DNA from: PALSA-607 sp963737705
GTDB taxonomy: Bacteria; Actinomycetota; Actinomycetes; Acidothermales; Acidothermaceae
DNA length: 64,000 nucleotides
Reading direction: 5' to 3'
Assembly (NCBI GenBank): GCA_963737705.1
Contig: CAVTTP010000006.1
Location: 930,001 to 994,000 of the forward strand
Within the stretch, counting starts at the first letter, position 1. Each line of letters starts with the position of its first letter. Of this stretch, positions 33,356-42,281 are shown piece by piece. The notes under the pieces are model-generated. The model was given only the letters and a program-made list of their open reading frames with translations. It had not been told where the DNA came from and did no database searches. The translations under genes and the position numbers were made by a program.

Positions 33356-34674
33356 TGGATCTCAGCGACGCCCTGGACGCCGTGCTCGCCATGCAGCGCG
33401 CAGGCGAGGAGATCGAGGCATACGGCGTCGACCGGCGGGTGACCACGATCCAAGCTGAGACCGGCGGCGCGATCCGGCAGGTCGACCAATCTGAGACGCT
33501 CGGTGTCGGTGTGCGCCTGATCAAAGACCAGCGCATCGGATACGCGTCGACGACCGACTTCGGCAAGTCCGGACTCATTCGTTGCGTCGAGCAAGCACGA
33601 TCGCACGCCGAGTTGAGCAAACCGAATCGCGCAAGCCAACTTCCAAAACCCTCGACCGCAACGAGTACCAAACGCGTAGCCGCACCGAGCGCATTGGCCG
33701 CCCGTCTCGCGACTGCGACCGACCTCGCCCGTTACGCCACGACTGTCGATCCGCGGGTGCGCCTGATCGACAATGCCACCTACCGCGACGAGCACTCGAC
33801 GATTGAAATCGCCGCGACGACAGGGCTGCGCGTTCACCAGGAGAGGTCATTCGTCGAGCTTTGGGTCGATGTCATCGGCGACGACGGTTCGATCACGGCA
33901 TCGGGCTCGGGATACCAGTGGGTACCGATACACGGCGACGTCGACCCGCAACGGGTCGCCACCGAAGCCGTCGAGCGCGCCGTCCGGTTGCTGGGTCCGC
34001 GCGTCGTCGTGCCCACGGACGCGCCGGTCATCTGCGGCCCCGCGGTCGCTGCCGCGTTCATCGCGGCCGCCGGTCGAGCATTGGTCGCGCCACTCGTCCG
34101 AGCCGGTCGCGGCCCACTCGCAGGGGGCCTCGGATCGACCGTCGGCTCACCGAGTGTGACGCTCATCGATGACGGTCACCACCCGACGTCCAAACGCGCT
34201 GGGCACTTTGACGACGAAGGGGTCGCGCGGCAAACGACGTCGCTGATCGAGAGCGGCGTCGTCTGCGGAATGCTGCAGTCGACTGTCACGCTGCTCGACG
34301 ACGAGGCATCGACTGGAAACGCGTACCGCGGTAGCTACAAGTCGGCGCCCGACGTCGCCCCGACCACCCTCGTCATGGAACCGACCGCCGCCCTGAGCAA
34401 GCTCCTATCGGCCTCGGGAGATCTCGTCTACGTCCAGCAAATGACCGGCGAGCGTTCGGGCATCAGCGGGGTGAGCGGTCGCATCGACATTGCCGTTGCG
34501 GGCTATGTCTTGCGGGACGGCGAGTGGGTTGGGGCGTTCGCGGAGATACCGGTGTCAAGCACGGTGCGCGCCGTACTGCACGCCGTTGAGGCCGTCGGCG
34601 ATGACGGGAGCCCGGTCTTCGGATCGCCGGCGCTCGCGCCCACGCTGCGCCTCGGCGCGGGGTGGTTGGGGTAA
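33355..34674 (+). CDS. tldE: TldE/PmbA-type partner of TldD
   Basis: 439-residue U62-family subunit lacking the HExxxH site, as expected for TldE. Recognisable parts: ETGGAIRQVDQSETLGVGVRL near the start, a central GPAVAAAFIAAAGRAL in place of the metal motif, SKRAGHFDDEGVA, and the C-terminal SGVSGRIDIAVAGYVLRDGEWV. It forms the TldD-TldE heterodimer. The start at 33355 is fixed by the TAATG junction. It is convergent with the Crp-like gene, with only three bases between stops. Confidence 0.9.
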   Translation: MDLSDALDAVLAMQRAGEEIEAYGVDRRVTTIQAETGGAIRQVDQSETLGVGVRLIKDQRIGYASTTDFGKSGLIRCVEQARSHAELSKPNRASQLPKPSTATSTKRVAAPSALAARLATATDLARYATTVDPRVRLIDNATYRDEHSTIEIAATTGLRVHQERSFVELWVDVIGDDGSITASGSGYQWVPIHGDVDPQRVATEAVERAVRLLGPRVVVPTDAPVICGPAVAAAFIAAAGRALVAPLVRAGRGPLAGGLGSTVGSPSVTLIDDGHHPTSKRAGHFDDEGVARQTTSLIESGVVCGMLQSTVTLLDDEASTGNAYRGSYKSAPDVAPTTLVMEPTAALSKLLSASGDLVYVQQMTGERSGISGVSGRIDIAVAGYVLRDGEWVGAFAEIPVSSTVRAVLHAVEAVGDDGSPVFGSPALAPTLRLGAGWLG

Positions 34675-34677
34675 GAC

Positions 34678-35352
34678 TCACGCAACGAAGCTGGCAAGGG
34701 CGCCCGGGTCGAGCACGGTGATCTCGCGAGCAGCGAGCCGTATCCAACCGCGTCGCTGAAACTCCTGGAGAGCCGCGTTCACGCTTTGCCTTGACGCACC
34801 GACGCGGGCGGCCATCTCGGTCTGGGTTAATGAGGCGCCCTTGGCGCCTGCGTGTGCGGCCTCGCGCTGCGCCAGCAGCAGCTTGCCGACCCGGCGTGGC
34901 AAGTCGAGGAAAGCCAGGTCGGCGGCGTGGCCATTGAGTCGCCGGATCACGGACGTCAACGCAAGAAGCAGGGCGTCCATGAGCGCCGGCTCAGAGCGGG
35001 CGACTTCGAGAACTGCGTCTCTCGAGATTCGCAGCACCGATGCCTCGGTTAGCGCCGACACCGTTGCCGACCGCAGGCCCCCGTCGGCAAGAGCAAGCTC
35101 GCCCAACGTCTCGCCCGGGCCGACGACCGCAAGGAGGAATTCATCGCCGTGCTCGGTGGTCGAGTAAGCCTTGAGACTGCCCGACACGACTGCTAGCAAC
35201 GAGTCACCGGGGTCACTCTCGGCAAACAGGATCTGCCCGCGACGATAGTTTCTGAGGGCGGCCTGCGCGGCTAGTTGTTGAAGCGCCACCTGGGGCAACG
35301 CACTGAACAGTGCGCAGCGTGCTAGTACCTCGACCCGCTGCCGCTCGTCCAT
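34678..35352 (-). CDS. Crp/Fnr-family transcription regulator
   Basis: 224-residue regulator: cyclic-nucleotide-binding barrel (about residues 15-125) with the phosphate cassette GELALADGGLRSATV (Glu, and Arg-Ser as in cAMP-binding Crp), a dimer helix, and a winged HTH (SLTQTEMAARVGASRQSVNAAL, about 170-192). The ATG at 35352 has GGAGG nine bases upstream. A class III cyclase-domain protein lies 2 kb away, so cAMP or cGMP is a reasonable ligand (inference). Confidence 0.9.
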   Translation of the reverse strand: MDERQRVEVLARCALFSALPQVALQQLAAQAALRNYRRGQILFAESDPGDSLLAVVSGSLKAYSTTEHGDEFLLAVVGPGETLGELALADGGLRSATVSALTEASVLRISRDAVLEVARSEPALMDALLLALTSVIRRLNGHAADLAFLDLPRRVGKLLLAQREAAHAGAKGASLTQTEMAARVGASRQSVNAALQEFQRRGWIRLAAREITVLDPGALASFVA

Positions 35353-35376
35353 CCGTCCCTTCCTCCACAACCACCA

Positions 35377-35408
35377 AATCGACCTGGCAGATAGCTACCA
35401 GGTCGATT
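35377..35408. terminator. 11-bp perfect inverted repeat (terminator or operator)
   Basis: AATCGACCTGG (35377-35387) and CCAGGTCGATT (35398-35408) with a 10-base loop. It lies 30 bases after the stop of the tandem-repeat protein gene and 25 bases before the Crp-like start, so it can end the first transcript or be bound by a regulator of the second. Confidence 0.55.
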
Positions 35409-35437
35409 CGGCGGCGCGCCCCCCAGCGCAGCTTGGA

Positions 35438-35662
35438 TTAAGCGCGGTGTGCGTGGCCCTCGGTGTCGTCGGTCTCGTCCCGCTCGGCGTCCGCGATCCT
35501 GCTCATGTGACCCTCGGAGTCGTCGGTCTCGTCCTTCTCGGTGTCTGCGATAAAGTGTGAGTGACCCTCGGCGTCGTCGGTCTCGTCCCGTTCGACGTCC
35601 GCGATCAGGTGTGAGTGGCCCTCGGTGTCGTCCGGGTGGAGCTCTTGAATCTTGTCGGTCAT
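35438..35662 (-). CDS. Tandem-repeat Asp/Glu/His small protein, 74 aa
   Basis: 74 residues: a 10-residue lead (MTDKIQELHP), three 18-residue repeats of consensus DD-x-EGHSH-x-IAD-x-E-x-DET, and a final partial repeat DDTEGHAHRA. It is strongly acidic, with no Cys or Trp and no signal peptide. AAGGAG seven bases before the ATG supports the start. The function is unknown. Possibilities: a metal-binding protein (GHSH within an acidic frame), or a multi-core peptide precursor cut by the nearby subtilase; no RiPP-modifying enzyme is visible nearby. Similar small EGH-repeat proteins seem to occur in other actinobacteria (recollection). Confidence 0.75.
   Translation of the reverse strand: MTDKIQELHPDDTEGHSHLIADVERDETDDAEGHSHFIADTEKDETDDSEGHMSRIADAERDETDDTEGHAHRA
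35441..35632 (-). repeat. 54-bp coding tandem repeat, about 3.5 copies
   Basis: Three full 54-bp units (35632 down to 35471) and a partial fourth encode the 18-residue repeats of the small protein. The copies differ mostly by synonymous or conservative changes, so the repeat is kept at protein level. Confidence 0.85.
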
Positions 35663-35842
35663 CGGAAACTCCTTCGACTGTGGACGGCACCCCCTGCCGC
35701 TGTTCCAGAAGTATGGCTTGATGGCAACCGCTGGCGCTGCCCAACAGCTGACAGATCTCTTGTCGGATTCCCGACACTTGCCGCGGCCTATCCTCGTGGT
35801 GCAGCCAGATCGGCCCACCGCCGAGGCTCATGGAGGTTGAGC

Positions 35843-36460
35843 GTGCCGGCAGATCATGATGCGTCCGGCCGGACGTCGGGGGCGCACGGCCCCGAAACCG
35901 GCTCGCCTGCCGTCGAGCTGCTGAGTTCGACCACGGCGCTCGCGATGGCGCTCTTTGGCGCGGCCGCCTGCTCTGTGGCGCTCCTCGACGAGGACGAGAG
36001 CCATTTGACGTTCGTCGCGGCAACTGGCGCTGGAGCCGACCAGATCGTCGGGACCCGGCTCCCGGTGAATCGCGGCATTGCGGGATGGGTTGTCTCCTCG
36101 GGACAACCCATCGGCATCGAAGACGTGCAAGCCGACGCGCGTTTCGAGATGGGTGTCGCTGTGTCGACCGGCTACGTACCCACGTCGATCCTGGCGGTCC
36201 CGATTGAGGGTGCGAGCGACACGCTCGGCGTGATCCAATTGCTCGACCCCGCAGCTTCATCCGATCGCCAGGACATGGCGCTGCTGTCCCTCCTGTCGTC
36301 TCATGCCGCGCTGTGCATCCAGGCATCCGCGCATCCCGCGGGCGCGCCGGTGCCCACTGATGTTGATGCGGCGGTGAGTCAGTTGAAGGGGCTCCAACCA
36401 GACGAGCAGCGCACCGCCATCGAGTTGCTGTCGACGTTCGTCGCGCATACGAGGCGCTGA
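35843..36460 (+). CDS. GAF-domain protein
   Basis: 205-residue protein with one GAF domain (about residues 25-165: ACSVALLDEDESHLTFVAATG, RLPVNRGIAGWVVSSGQPIGIEDV, SILAVPIEG). A C-terminal helical tail follows (AVSQLKGLQPDEQRTAIELL). GAF domains bind cyclic nucleotides or other small ligands. GGAGG six bases before the GTG at 35843 sets the start. It is divergent from the repeat protein with a 180-base gap holding the promoters, and is one base away from the subtilase gene. There is no kinase or output domain, so it probably acts on the next protein (inference). Confidence 0.85.
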   Translation: MPADHDASGRTSGAHGPETGSPAVELLSSTTALAMALFGAAACSVALLDEDESHLTFVAATGAGADQIVGTRLPVNRGIAGWVVSSGQPIGIEDVQADARFEMGVAVSTGYVPTSILAVPIEGASDTLGVIQLLDPAASSDRQDMALLSLLSSHAALCIQASAHPAGAPVPTDVDAAVSQLKGLQPDEQRTAIELLSTFVAHTRR

Positions 36461-36461
36461 C

Positions 36462-37277
36462 GTGGAGCAGCCCATGTGGTCGGAGCCCTTTGCGCCCGAT
36501 CGGCTCCCCACGGTGCAGGGGCTGGCGCTGCCCATCACACCGGAATGGGCGTGGGGAGACAGCACCGGGCGAAACGTCCAAGTCGCCGTCGTGGACAGCG
36601 GCGTCGACGCAGCCCACCCCCTAGTCGGCGCGATCAGCGGTGGAGTCGCGCTGGAGTACGACCCAGATGTTGCAGGCAGCGTAAGGATCGTCGAAGGCCC
36701 CCACGACGACCTCTTCGGCCACGGCACTGCGTGCGCGGGGATCATTCGACGCCTGGCGCCGGACTGCGAGCTCTACAGCGTTCGGGTGCTCGGTGAGCGA
36801 CTCACCGCGAAAGGTCTCGTGTTTGCGGAAGGGCTGCGATGGGCCATAGATAATCAGATGGACGTCGTGAACTTGAGCCTCAGCACGAAAAGCATGGAGT
36901 ACTTCGGGTTGTTGCATGACCTCGCGGACCAGGCCAACTTTCAAGGAACCATCCTGGTCGCAGCGGCGAACAATCTCCCGTCAGCCAGCTATCCGTCGCT
37001 GTATTCATCGGTGTTGTCTGTGGCTGCCCGGCCCGGGTCGGATTCGGCGGGCTTCGCCTATAACCCCGAACCCCCTGTGGAGTTCGGGGCCGCCGGCATC
37101 GACGTTGACGTCGCGTGGCTGAACGGGTCGGTCATCAAGGCGACCGGCAACAGTTTTGCCGCTCCGGTGATCGCCGGCTACGCCGCCAGAATCCTCGGCG
37201 CGCACCCCGGCCTCACACCATTCCAGATGAAGACGATCCTGCACGCCACCGCAGACAACGTGGTCACCGGTGAGTGA
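36462..37277 (+). CDS. Compact cytoplasmic subtilase (S8 serine protease)
   Basis: 271-residue subtilisin-like protease with an intact triad: Asp in VAVVDSGVD (about residue 46), His in FGHGTACAG (about 87), Ser in GNSFAAPVIAGYAA (about 231), and an oxyanion Asn in VAAANNLPS. No signal peptide or pro-domain, so it should act inside the cell, unlike most subtilases but like those of peptide-maturation systems. Starts GTG at 36462 (or ATG at 36474), directly after the GAF gene. The substrate is unknown; the tandem-repeat protein on the other strand is a candidate. Confidence 0.9.
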   Translation: MEQPMWSEPFAPDRLPTVQGLALPITPEWAWGDSTGRNVQVAVVDSGVDAAHPLVGAISGGVALEYDPDVAGSVRIVEGPHDDLFGHGTACAGIIRRLAPDCELYSVRVLGERLTAKGLVFAEGLRWAIDNQMDVVNLSLSTKSMEYFGLLHDLADQANFQGTILVAAANNLPSASYPSLYSSVLSVAARPGSDSAGFAYNPEPPVEFGAAGIDVDVAWLNGSVIKATGNSFAAPVIAGYAARILGAHPGLTPFQMKTILHATADNVVTGE

Positions 37278-37302
37278 CTCGCCGAATCCGGGGAGGGTCG
37301 TC

Positions 37303-40005
37303 GTGACGCGCGCGATGCCGACGGGCACGGTGACGCTGCTGTTTTCGGATATTGAGGGTTCGACGGCGTTGCTGTCACGTCTGGGCAGCGTGCCCTACGC
37401 GGAGGTGCTGAGCGCGCAGCGCGAGGTATTGCGGGCGGCGTGGGCAGCACACGGCGGCACTGAGATGGGCACCGAGGGTGACAGTTTCTTTGTGGCTTTC
37501 GAGACTGCGCCGGCTGCGGTCGCCGCTGCTGTGCAGGCGCAGCACGGACTAGCGGCGAGAGTCTGGCCGGCTGGGGTCTCCGTGCGAGTTCGGATGGGTA
37601 TTCACACCGGCACTCCGGGCGTGCATGACGGCGGGTACGTCGGCATGGACGTGCATCGCGCCGCACGGATCGCTGGAGCCGCACACGGCGGGCAGGTGGT
37701 CGTGTCGGCAGTGACCGCGGGACTTGTCGGCGCTGGCCTGCCGCCTGAGATCGAGTTGCGGGAGCTCGGGTCGTTTCGGCTCAAAGACCTCCCTGCGCCC
37801 GAACGGCTGTACCAGCTGAGCGGCGCCGGGTTGCTCGACGGCTTCCCAGCGTTAAAGACACTTGGGTCGGCATCCAGCCTCCCGCGGCCTGCCACGGAAC
37901 TGGTGGGTCGCGACGGCGAGCTTGCTGAACTGACTGCCCTCCTGGGCTCCGCGCATGTGCGGCTGGTGACGCTGACCGGCCCTGGCGGGTCGGGCAAGAC
38001 CCGGCTCGCGATCGGAGTGGGCGCGAGCCTCATCGACCAGTACCCGGGCGGCGTCTTCTTCGTTCAACTCGCCGCGGTCACCACCTCTGAGGTGATGTGG
38101 ACCACGATCGCCGAAGTCCTCGACGTCCCGCCCGAAGGTCGAACGCCACCCGCGTTGTTCGCTCACATCGCCGAGAAGCGTGCGTTGTTCGTGTTGGACA
38201 ACCTCGAACAACTCTCGGGCGCCGACAATGTTGTCGCGGAGTTGCTGCGCGAAGCTCCACATGCCGTGGTCGTCGCGACCACGCGGCGCCCGTTGCACCT
38301 GGCCGCGGAACATGAACACCAGGTGCCGCCGCTCGAAGTCGCAGCCGAGCATGCAGATCTCGCCGCCGCGGAAGCATCCGGAGCGGTGCAACTCTTCGTT
38401 CAGCAAGCCCGGCGAGTGAAGGCAAGCTTCGCCCTCACGGCGGACAACGTCGCAGACGTTGTGTCGCTATGCCGAAAGCTCGACGGGCTACCACTCGCCA
38501 TCGAACTAGCCGCGGCGCGGACCAAACTTCTCACCCCGCGAGCAATCCTTAGCCGTCTCGACGATGCGTTGGACTTGCGAGGACCGAGCGCCGATCGACC
38601 GACCCGGCAGCAAAACCTGCGCGCGACGATCGGCTGGTCCTACGACCTGCTCGACGCCACGCAGCAGCAGTTTTTCCGCCGACTTGGCATCTTCGTTGGT
38701 GGAGCCGACCTCGAAGCGGTGACCAGCATCACCGCGAGCATCACGGCCGACGTCGACGTGAGTCGCGACGTATTCGACGTCGTGACCGAACTCGTTGACG
38801 CCAGCCTGGTCACGATCAGCGACGATTCCGACGGAGAACCTAGGGTCGCCCTGCTAGAAACCATTCGTGCCTACGCGAACGGCCAACTCACCGCTCATCG
38901 TGAGCTGGACGACGTCAGCCGAATCCACTCCGAGCACTACCTCAAGAGCAGCGAGCAGTGGGTTTCTCTGATGTTCACTGATCAACGCAAAGCGATCTTC
39001 ACCCGGTTCGAAACAGAACACGACAACTTGCGTGCTGCACTTGCCTGGGCTCTCGGTGGACCCACGCCGTTAGCAGTCGAGTCGCACGCAGACGACGACC
39101 ACCGGATCCGCGTCGGCCTCGGGCTGTGCGCAAATACCTGCGACTTTTGGTGGTCGTCCCGCTACTCGACAGAGGCCGTGCGGTGGCTCGAGGATGCAAT
39201 CCTGCGCTCCGGTGGTCGCCGCTGGGCCGAACGTGCGGACTGCCTGACCTGGATCGCAGTGTTTCTGCACGGCAAGGGCGAACGCGACCGCGCGGTGGTG
39301 TTTGCGCAGGAGGGTGTCGATCTTCTCCGCGAGCTTCGCGATTACGGCAGGTTGCCGTGGTCGATCGCGATCCGGGCGACGATCGAATGGGAGCTCGGAA
39401 ACCCTGACGTTGCGAGCGGTCTGTTCGAAGAAGCGGTGACGCTCGCTGAAGACACAGCAGATGGCGGACTGGCGTCACAGTTGCAATACGTAAGAGTCCT
39501 CGGGGAGTCTTCGGTGTTTGCGCACTCGCAGGGCAACTACGAGCGGGCGCTTGAACTGGAACGCCGGGTGATCGAAGTCTCCGATGAGCTCGGTCATGTC
39601 ACCCTCGGGCTGACGACACAGCAGAACATGGCGTGCACACTGCGGCTCATGGGCAGGTGTGCTGACGCGCGCCTGCTGATGGTGCAGATCGTGCCGCAGT
39701 TTCTTGAGTTCAACGAGGTTGCAAACCTCACCGATCTCGCCGATGACTACGCCGCGATACTCGCCGAACTCGGCGAGGCACGGCTAGCGGTGCAGCTCGT
39801 TGCAGCTTCCGAAGTCACGCGCGAGGACATCGACGAGCCCCGTCGGCCAAGCCAGCAAGCTGAGATCTCTGCGCCGCTCGCGAAGGCGCGCCGAAGTCTG
39901 ACGGCCACGGAATGGGACGAGGCGTGGGCGTATGGGCGTATGACACCGATCGAAAAAGTGTTGAAAGACGCTTGCGCGCCGCGACCAACCGACCCGCCCG
40001 GCTGA
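37303..40005 (+). CDS. Class III cyclase domain fused to an AfsR-like NTPase and TPR region
   Basis: 900-residue signalling protein. Residues 1-175: class III nucleotidyl cyclase with metal Asp in LLFSDIEGST (about 15) and in EGDSFFVAF. The usual catalytic Asn of VNRAAR is His here (DVHRAARIAG), as in many proteins of this architecture, so cyclase activity is uncertain. Residues about 200-480: NTPase with P-loop GPGGSGKTR, Walker B LFVLDNLEQL and GLPLAIELAA. The rest is helical repeats. GGGGAGG before the GTG at 37303 makes this start likelier than the GTG at 37270, which would overlap the subtilase gene. Confidence 0.88.
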   Translation: MTRAMPTGTVTLLFSDIEGSTALLSRLGSVPYAEVLSAQREVLRAAWAAHGGTEMGTEGDSFFVAFETAPAAVAAAVQAQHGLAARVWPAGVSVRVRMGIHTGTPGVHDGGYVGMDVHRAARIAGAAHGGQVVVSAVTAGLVGAGLPPEIELRELGSFRLKDLPAPERLYQLSGAGLLDGFPALKTLGSASSLPRPATELVGRDGELAELTALLGSAHVRLVTLTGPGGSGKTRLAIGVGASLIDQYPGGVFFVQLAAVTTSEVMWTTIAEVLDVPPEGRTPPALFAHIAEKRALFVLDNLEQLSGADNVVAELLREAPHAVVVATTRRPLHLAAEHEHQVPPLEVAAEHADLAAAEASGAVQLFVQQARRVKASFALTADNVADVVSLCRKLDGLPLAIELAAARTKLLTPRAILSRLDDALDLRGPSADRPTRQQNLRATIGWSYDLLDATQQQFFRRLGIFVGGADLEAVTSITASITADVDVSRDVFDVVTELVDASLVTISDDSDGEPRVALLETIRAYANGQLTAHRELDDVSRIHSEHYLKSSEQWVSLMFTDQRKAIFTRFETEHDNLRAALAWALGGPTPLAVESHADDDHRIRVGLGLCANTCDFWWSSRYSTEAVRWLEDAILRSGGRRWAERADCLTWIAVFLHGKGERDRAVVFAQEGVDLLRELRDYGRLPWSIAIRATIEWELGNPDVASGLFEEAVTLAEDTADGGLASQLQYVRVLGESSVFAHSQGNYERALELERRVIEVSDELGHVTLGLTTQQNMACTLRLMGRCADARLLMVQIVPQFLEFNEVANLTDLADDYAAILAELGEARLAVQLVAASEVTREDIDEPRRPSQQAEISAPLAKARRSLTATEWDEAWAYGRMTPIEKVLKDACAPRPTDPPG

Positions 40006-40110
40006 GCCTGCGAAATGTGCGTGTAACACACGCCAGGGCCATTTAAGTCGCAAGCCTCCGTGTCGATACCGAACGGGTAGTTCGTCGAGAATCGATGCGG
40101 GGAGCCATGC

Positions 40111-42267
40111 ATGGCAGAGCGCCATCCGAGGCTCCCGCACGCGTCGGATGCCGACCTCGACGAGGAACTTCGGCGGCTTCATCTCGCGCAGCGAATCAGC
40201 CGGGTCGGCTCGTGGAACTATGACTTCATCGCACCCGCACTCACAGTGTCGGACGTGCTGCTGGAACTCTATGGACTCGAGCGAAGTGCGTTCACCGGTG
40301 TGTACGACGTCCTGAACAACTGCGTACCTGCGGACAGCCGCGCATCGGTGGTCGAGGCGACCCAGCACCTCACGCAAACCGGCGTCCCTATGACGATTCG
40401 CTACCCGGTGATACGTGCGAACGATGGCGCGATGCGTTGGCTCGACGCTCACGGTGTCGTCGAGCGTGACGCTGATGGCGTGGTTACTCAAATGGCTGGC
40501 ACCGTCGCCGATGTCACCGAGCTCGTCGAGGCCGAAGTCAAGGCCCACGAAGCTCACGCCGAGTTGAGCAAAGCCTTGAGCCACCAGCAGGCGGTCATTG
40601 CGGCGACACCCGATGCTATTCACCTGTACGACGTGGCGACGAAGCAACTGAGTCGCGCGAACCGTTCGGGCAAACCGCTCATCGGATTCACGCCGGAAGT
40701 CGTTCAGGTACTCGGTGGGCACGATCTTTACGAACTGATGCCCGACCAGGATGTGCTCCACCTCGAACGTGCGTACGGGCAGGCAAACGATCTGCCGGAC
40801 GGCGAGGTGGTGTCGCTGCGTCATCGGGTGCGGCATTACGACGGTGAAATCCGGTGGTTGTCTCGGCGACTAACTCCTTTCGCCCGTGACGAGTCCGACG
40901 CAGTGACGTCGATCCTCGTGGTGTCGCGCGACGTGACCGACGTCGTGGCCGTTGAGGAGCGCCTTCAACAGGCCGCCCTGCATGACGAGCTGACTGGGTT
41001 GCCGAACCGCCGGTTGCTCCATGACCGACTTGAGCACGCCCTGCGCCGGACCGCACGAGGCGGTCACATCGCCGTCCTGATCTGTGACCTTGATGGCTTC
41101 AAGCGGATTAACGACAACTACGGCCACGCGGTCGGCGACGACGTGCTCAACCTTGCCGCACAACGCCTGATTTTCGCGACGCGTGCAGACGACACCGTCG
41201 CCCGCATCGGTGGAGATGAGTTCGCGATCATCTTGGATATACCCGAACACCTTGAGCCGCTGGAGTTGGCAGAGACGATCGGCGCCCGCATTGCGAGCCT
41301 TATCGCCGAGCCCATTCAGGCGGGCGGCCTAGACCACACACTCTCAGTCAGTATCGGAATTCGGATTGCCGATGACGCCGCGACCGCCGACACGCTGCTC
41401 AGCGACGCCGACGCTGCGATGTATCACATCAAGGCGCACGGCGGTAACGGCCACCGGTTCTTCGAGATCGCACACCGGCCGGACACCGCGACGCACGGCC
41501 GCCTCGAGCGTTCGATTCGGCGAGCACTGGCCAAGGACTCCGTCGAGGTCTTTTATCAGCCGATTGTGAATCCGATGACCAGCGCCGTCTACGGAGTCGA
41601 AGCGCTGTTGCGCCTACGCGATGAGGCCGGGGACTTCCTCGACACCGCTCAAGTCATTGCAGTCGCCGAGCGCACCGGGCTCATCACGGCGCTCGACGAA
41701 AGGGTGTTGCAGGTCGCGTGCTCGCAAGCAGTGCTGTGGCGACGCGACCCCGAGCTGGCGCACCTCGTGCTGAACGTCAATCGCAGCGCGAGAGACATCG
41801 CGAATCCGGGCTTCTACCAGCGGATCGACGACGCACTGTCCGAGAGCGGGCTAGACCCGCACGGGCTCACGATCGAAATCACCGAGACCGTGCTCCTCGA
41901 CGCCACCGCCGCGGACCTCGCCGATCTGCGCGACCTCAAGGAACGCGGCGTCGGGCTCGCACTTGACGACTTCGGGACTGGTTACGCATCACTTCGCTAT
42001 CTCGCTGAACTTCCTATCAGCTGCATCAAAATCGACCGGTCCTTCACTAGCAGGCTGCCTGCGGACCCCACCGCCATGACTCTCGTTCGAGCCACGGTCG
42101 GCCTGGCCGAACAACTCGCGATCAGCTGCGTGGTCGAGGGCGTCGAAACCGACGAGCAACGCGACGCGCTGCCCGATTACGAGCGGCTGCTGATTCAGGG
42201 TTACCTCTACGCCCGTCCGGAAAGCGCCACGCGACGTCCGACTGCAAGGCTAGGTGTCTCTCACTAG
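40111..42267 (+). CDS. PAS-PAS-GGDEF-EAL protein (c-di-GMP synthesis and breakdown)
   Basis: 718-residue cytoplasmic protein: two PAS-type sensor domains (about residues 25-140 and 155-275), GGDEF domain with intact RIGGDEFAI (about 365) and inhibitory-site RADD five residues before it, and an EAL domain with VEALLRL (about 495), IEITETVLL, LDDFGTGYASL, KIDRSF and VVEGVET. All motifs for both activities are present, so it may make or hydrolyse c-di-GMP depending on signal. The C-terminus has GYLYARP in the usual GY(L/Y)F.RP place. GGGGAG precedes the ATG at 40111. Confidence 0.93.
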   Translation: MAERHPRLPHASDADLDEELRRLHLAQRISRVGSWNYDFIAPALTVSDVLLELYGLERSAFTGVYDVLNNCVPADSRASVVEATQHLTQTGVPMTIRYPVIRANDGAMRWLDAHGVVERDADGVVTQMAGTVADVTELVEAEVKAHEAHAELSKALSHQQAVIAATPDAIHLYDVATKQLSRANRSGKPLIGFTPEVVQVLGGHDLYELMPDQDVLHLERAYGQANDLPDGEVVSLRHRVRHYDGEIRWLSRRLTPFARDESDAVTSILVVSRDVTDVVAVEERLQQAALHDELTGLPNRRLLHDRLEHALRRTARGGHIAVLICDLDGFKRINDNYGHAVGDDVLNLAAQRLIFATRADDTVARIGGDEFAIILDIPEHLEPLELAETIGARIASLIAEPIQAGGLDHTLSVSIGIRIADDAATADTLLSDADAAMYHIKAHGGNGHRFFEIAHRPDTATHGRLERSIRRALAKDSVEVFYQPIVNPMTSAVYGVEALLRLRDEAGDFLDTAQVIAVAERTGLITALDERVLQVACSQAVLWRRDPELAHLVLNVNRSARDIANPGFYQRIDDALSESGLDPHGLTIEITETVLLDATAADLADLRDLKERGVGLALDDFGTGYASLRYLAELPISCIKIDRSFTSRLPADPTAMTLVRATVGLAEQLAISCVVEGVETDEQRDALPDYERLLIQGYLYARPESATRRPTARLGVSH

Positions 42268-42281
42268 ACGCAGGAGACGCC

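Noticed and set aside
35438..35662. Lanthipeptide or graspetide precursor
   Set aside because: No LanB/LanM, ATP-grasp or radical-SAM enzyme lies in the window, and the repeats have no cysteine; kept only as an open possibility of an unmodified or otherwise processed peptide.
34678..37277. Subtilase as a secreted housekeeping protease
   Set aside because: No signal peptide, pro-domain or membrane anchor is present, unlike mycosin-type or secreted subtilases.
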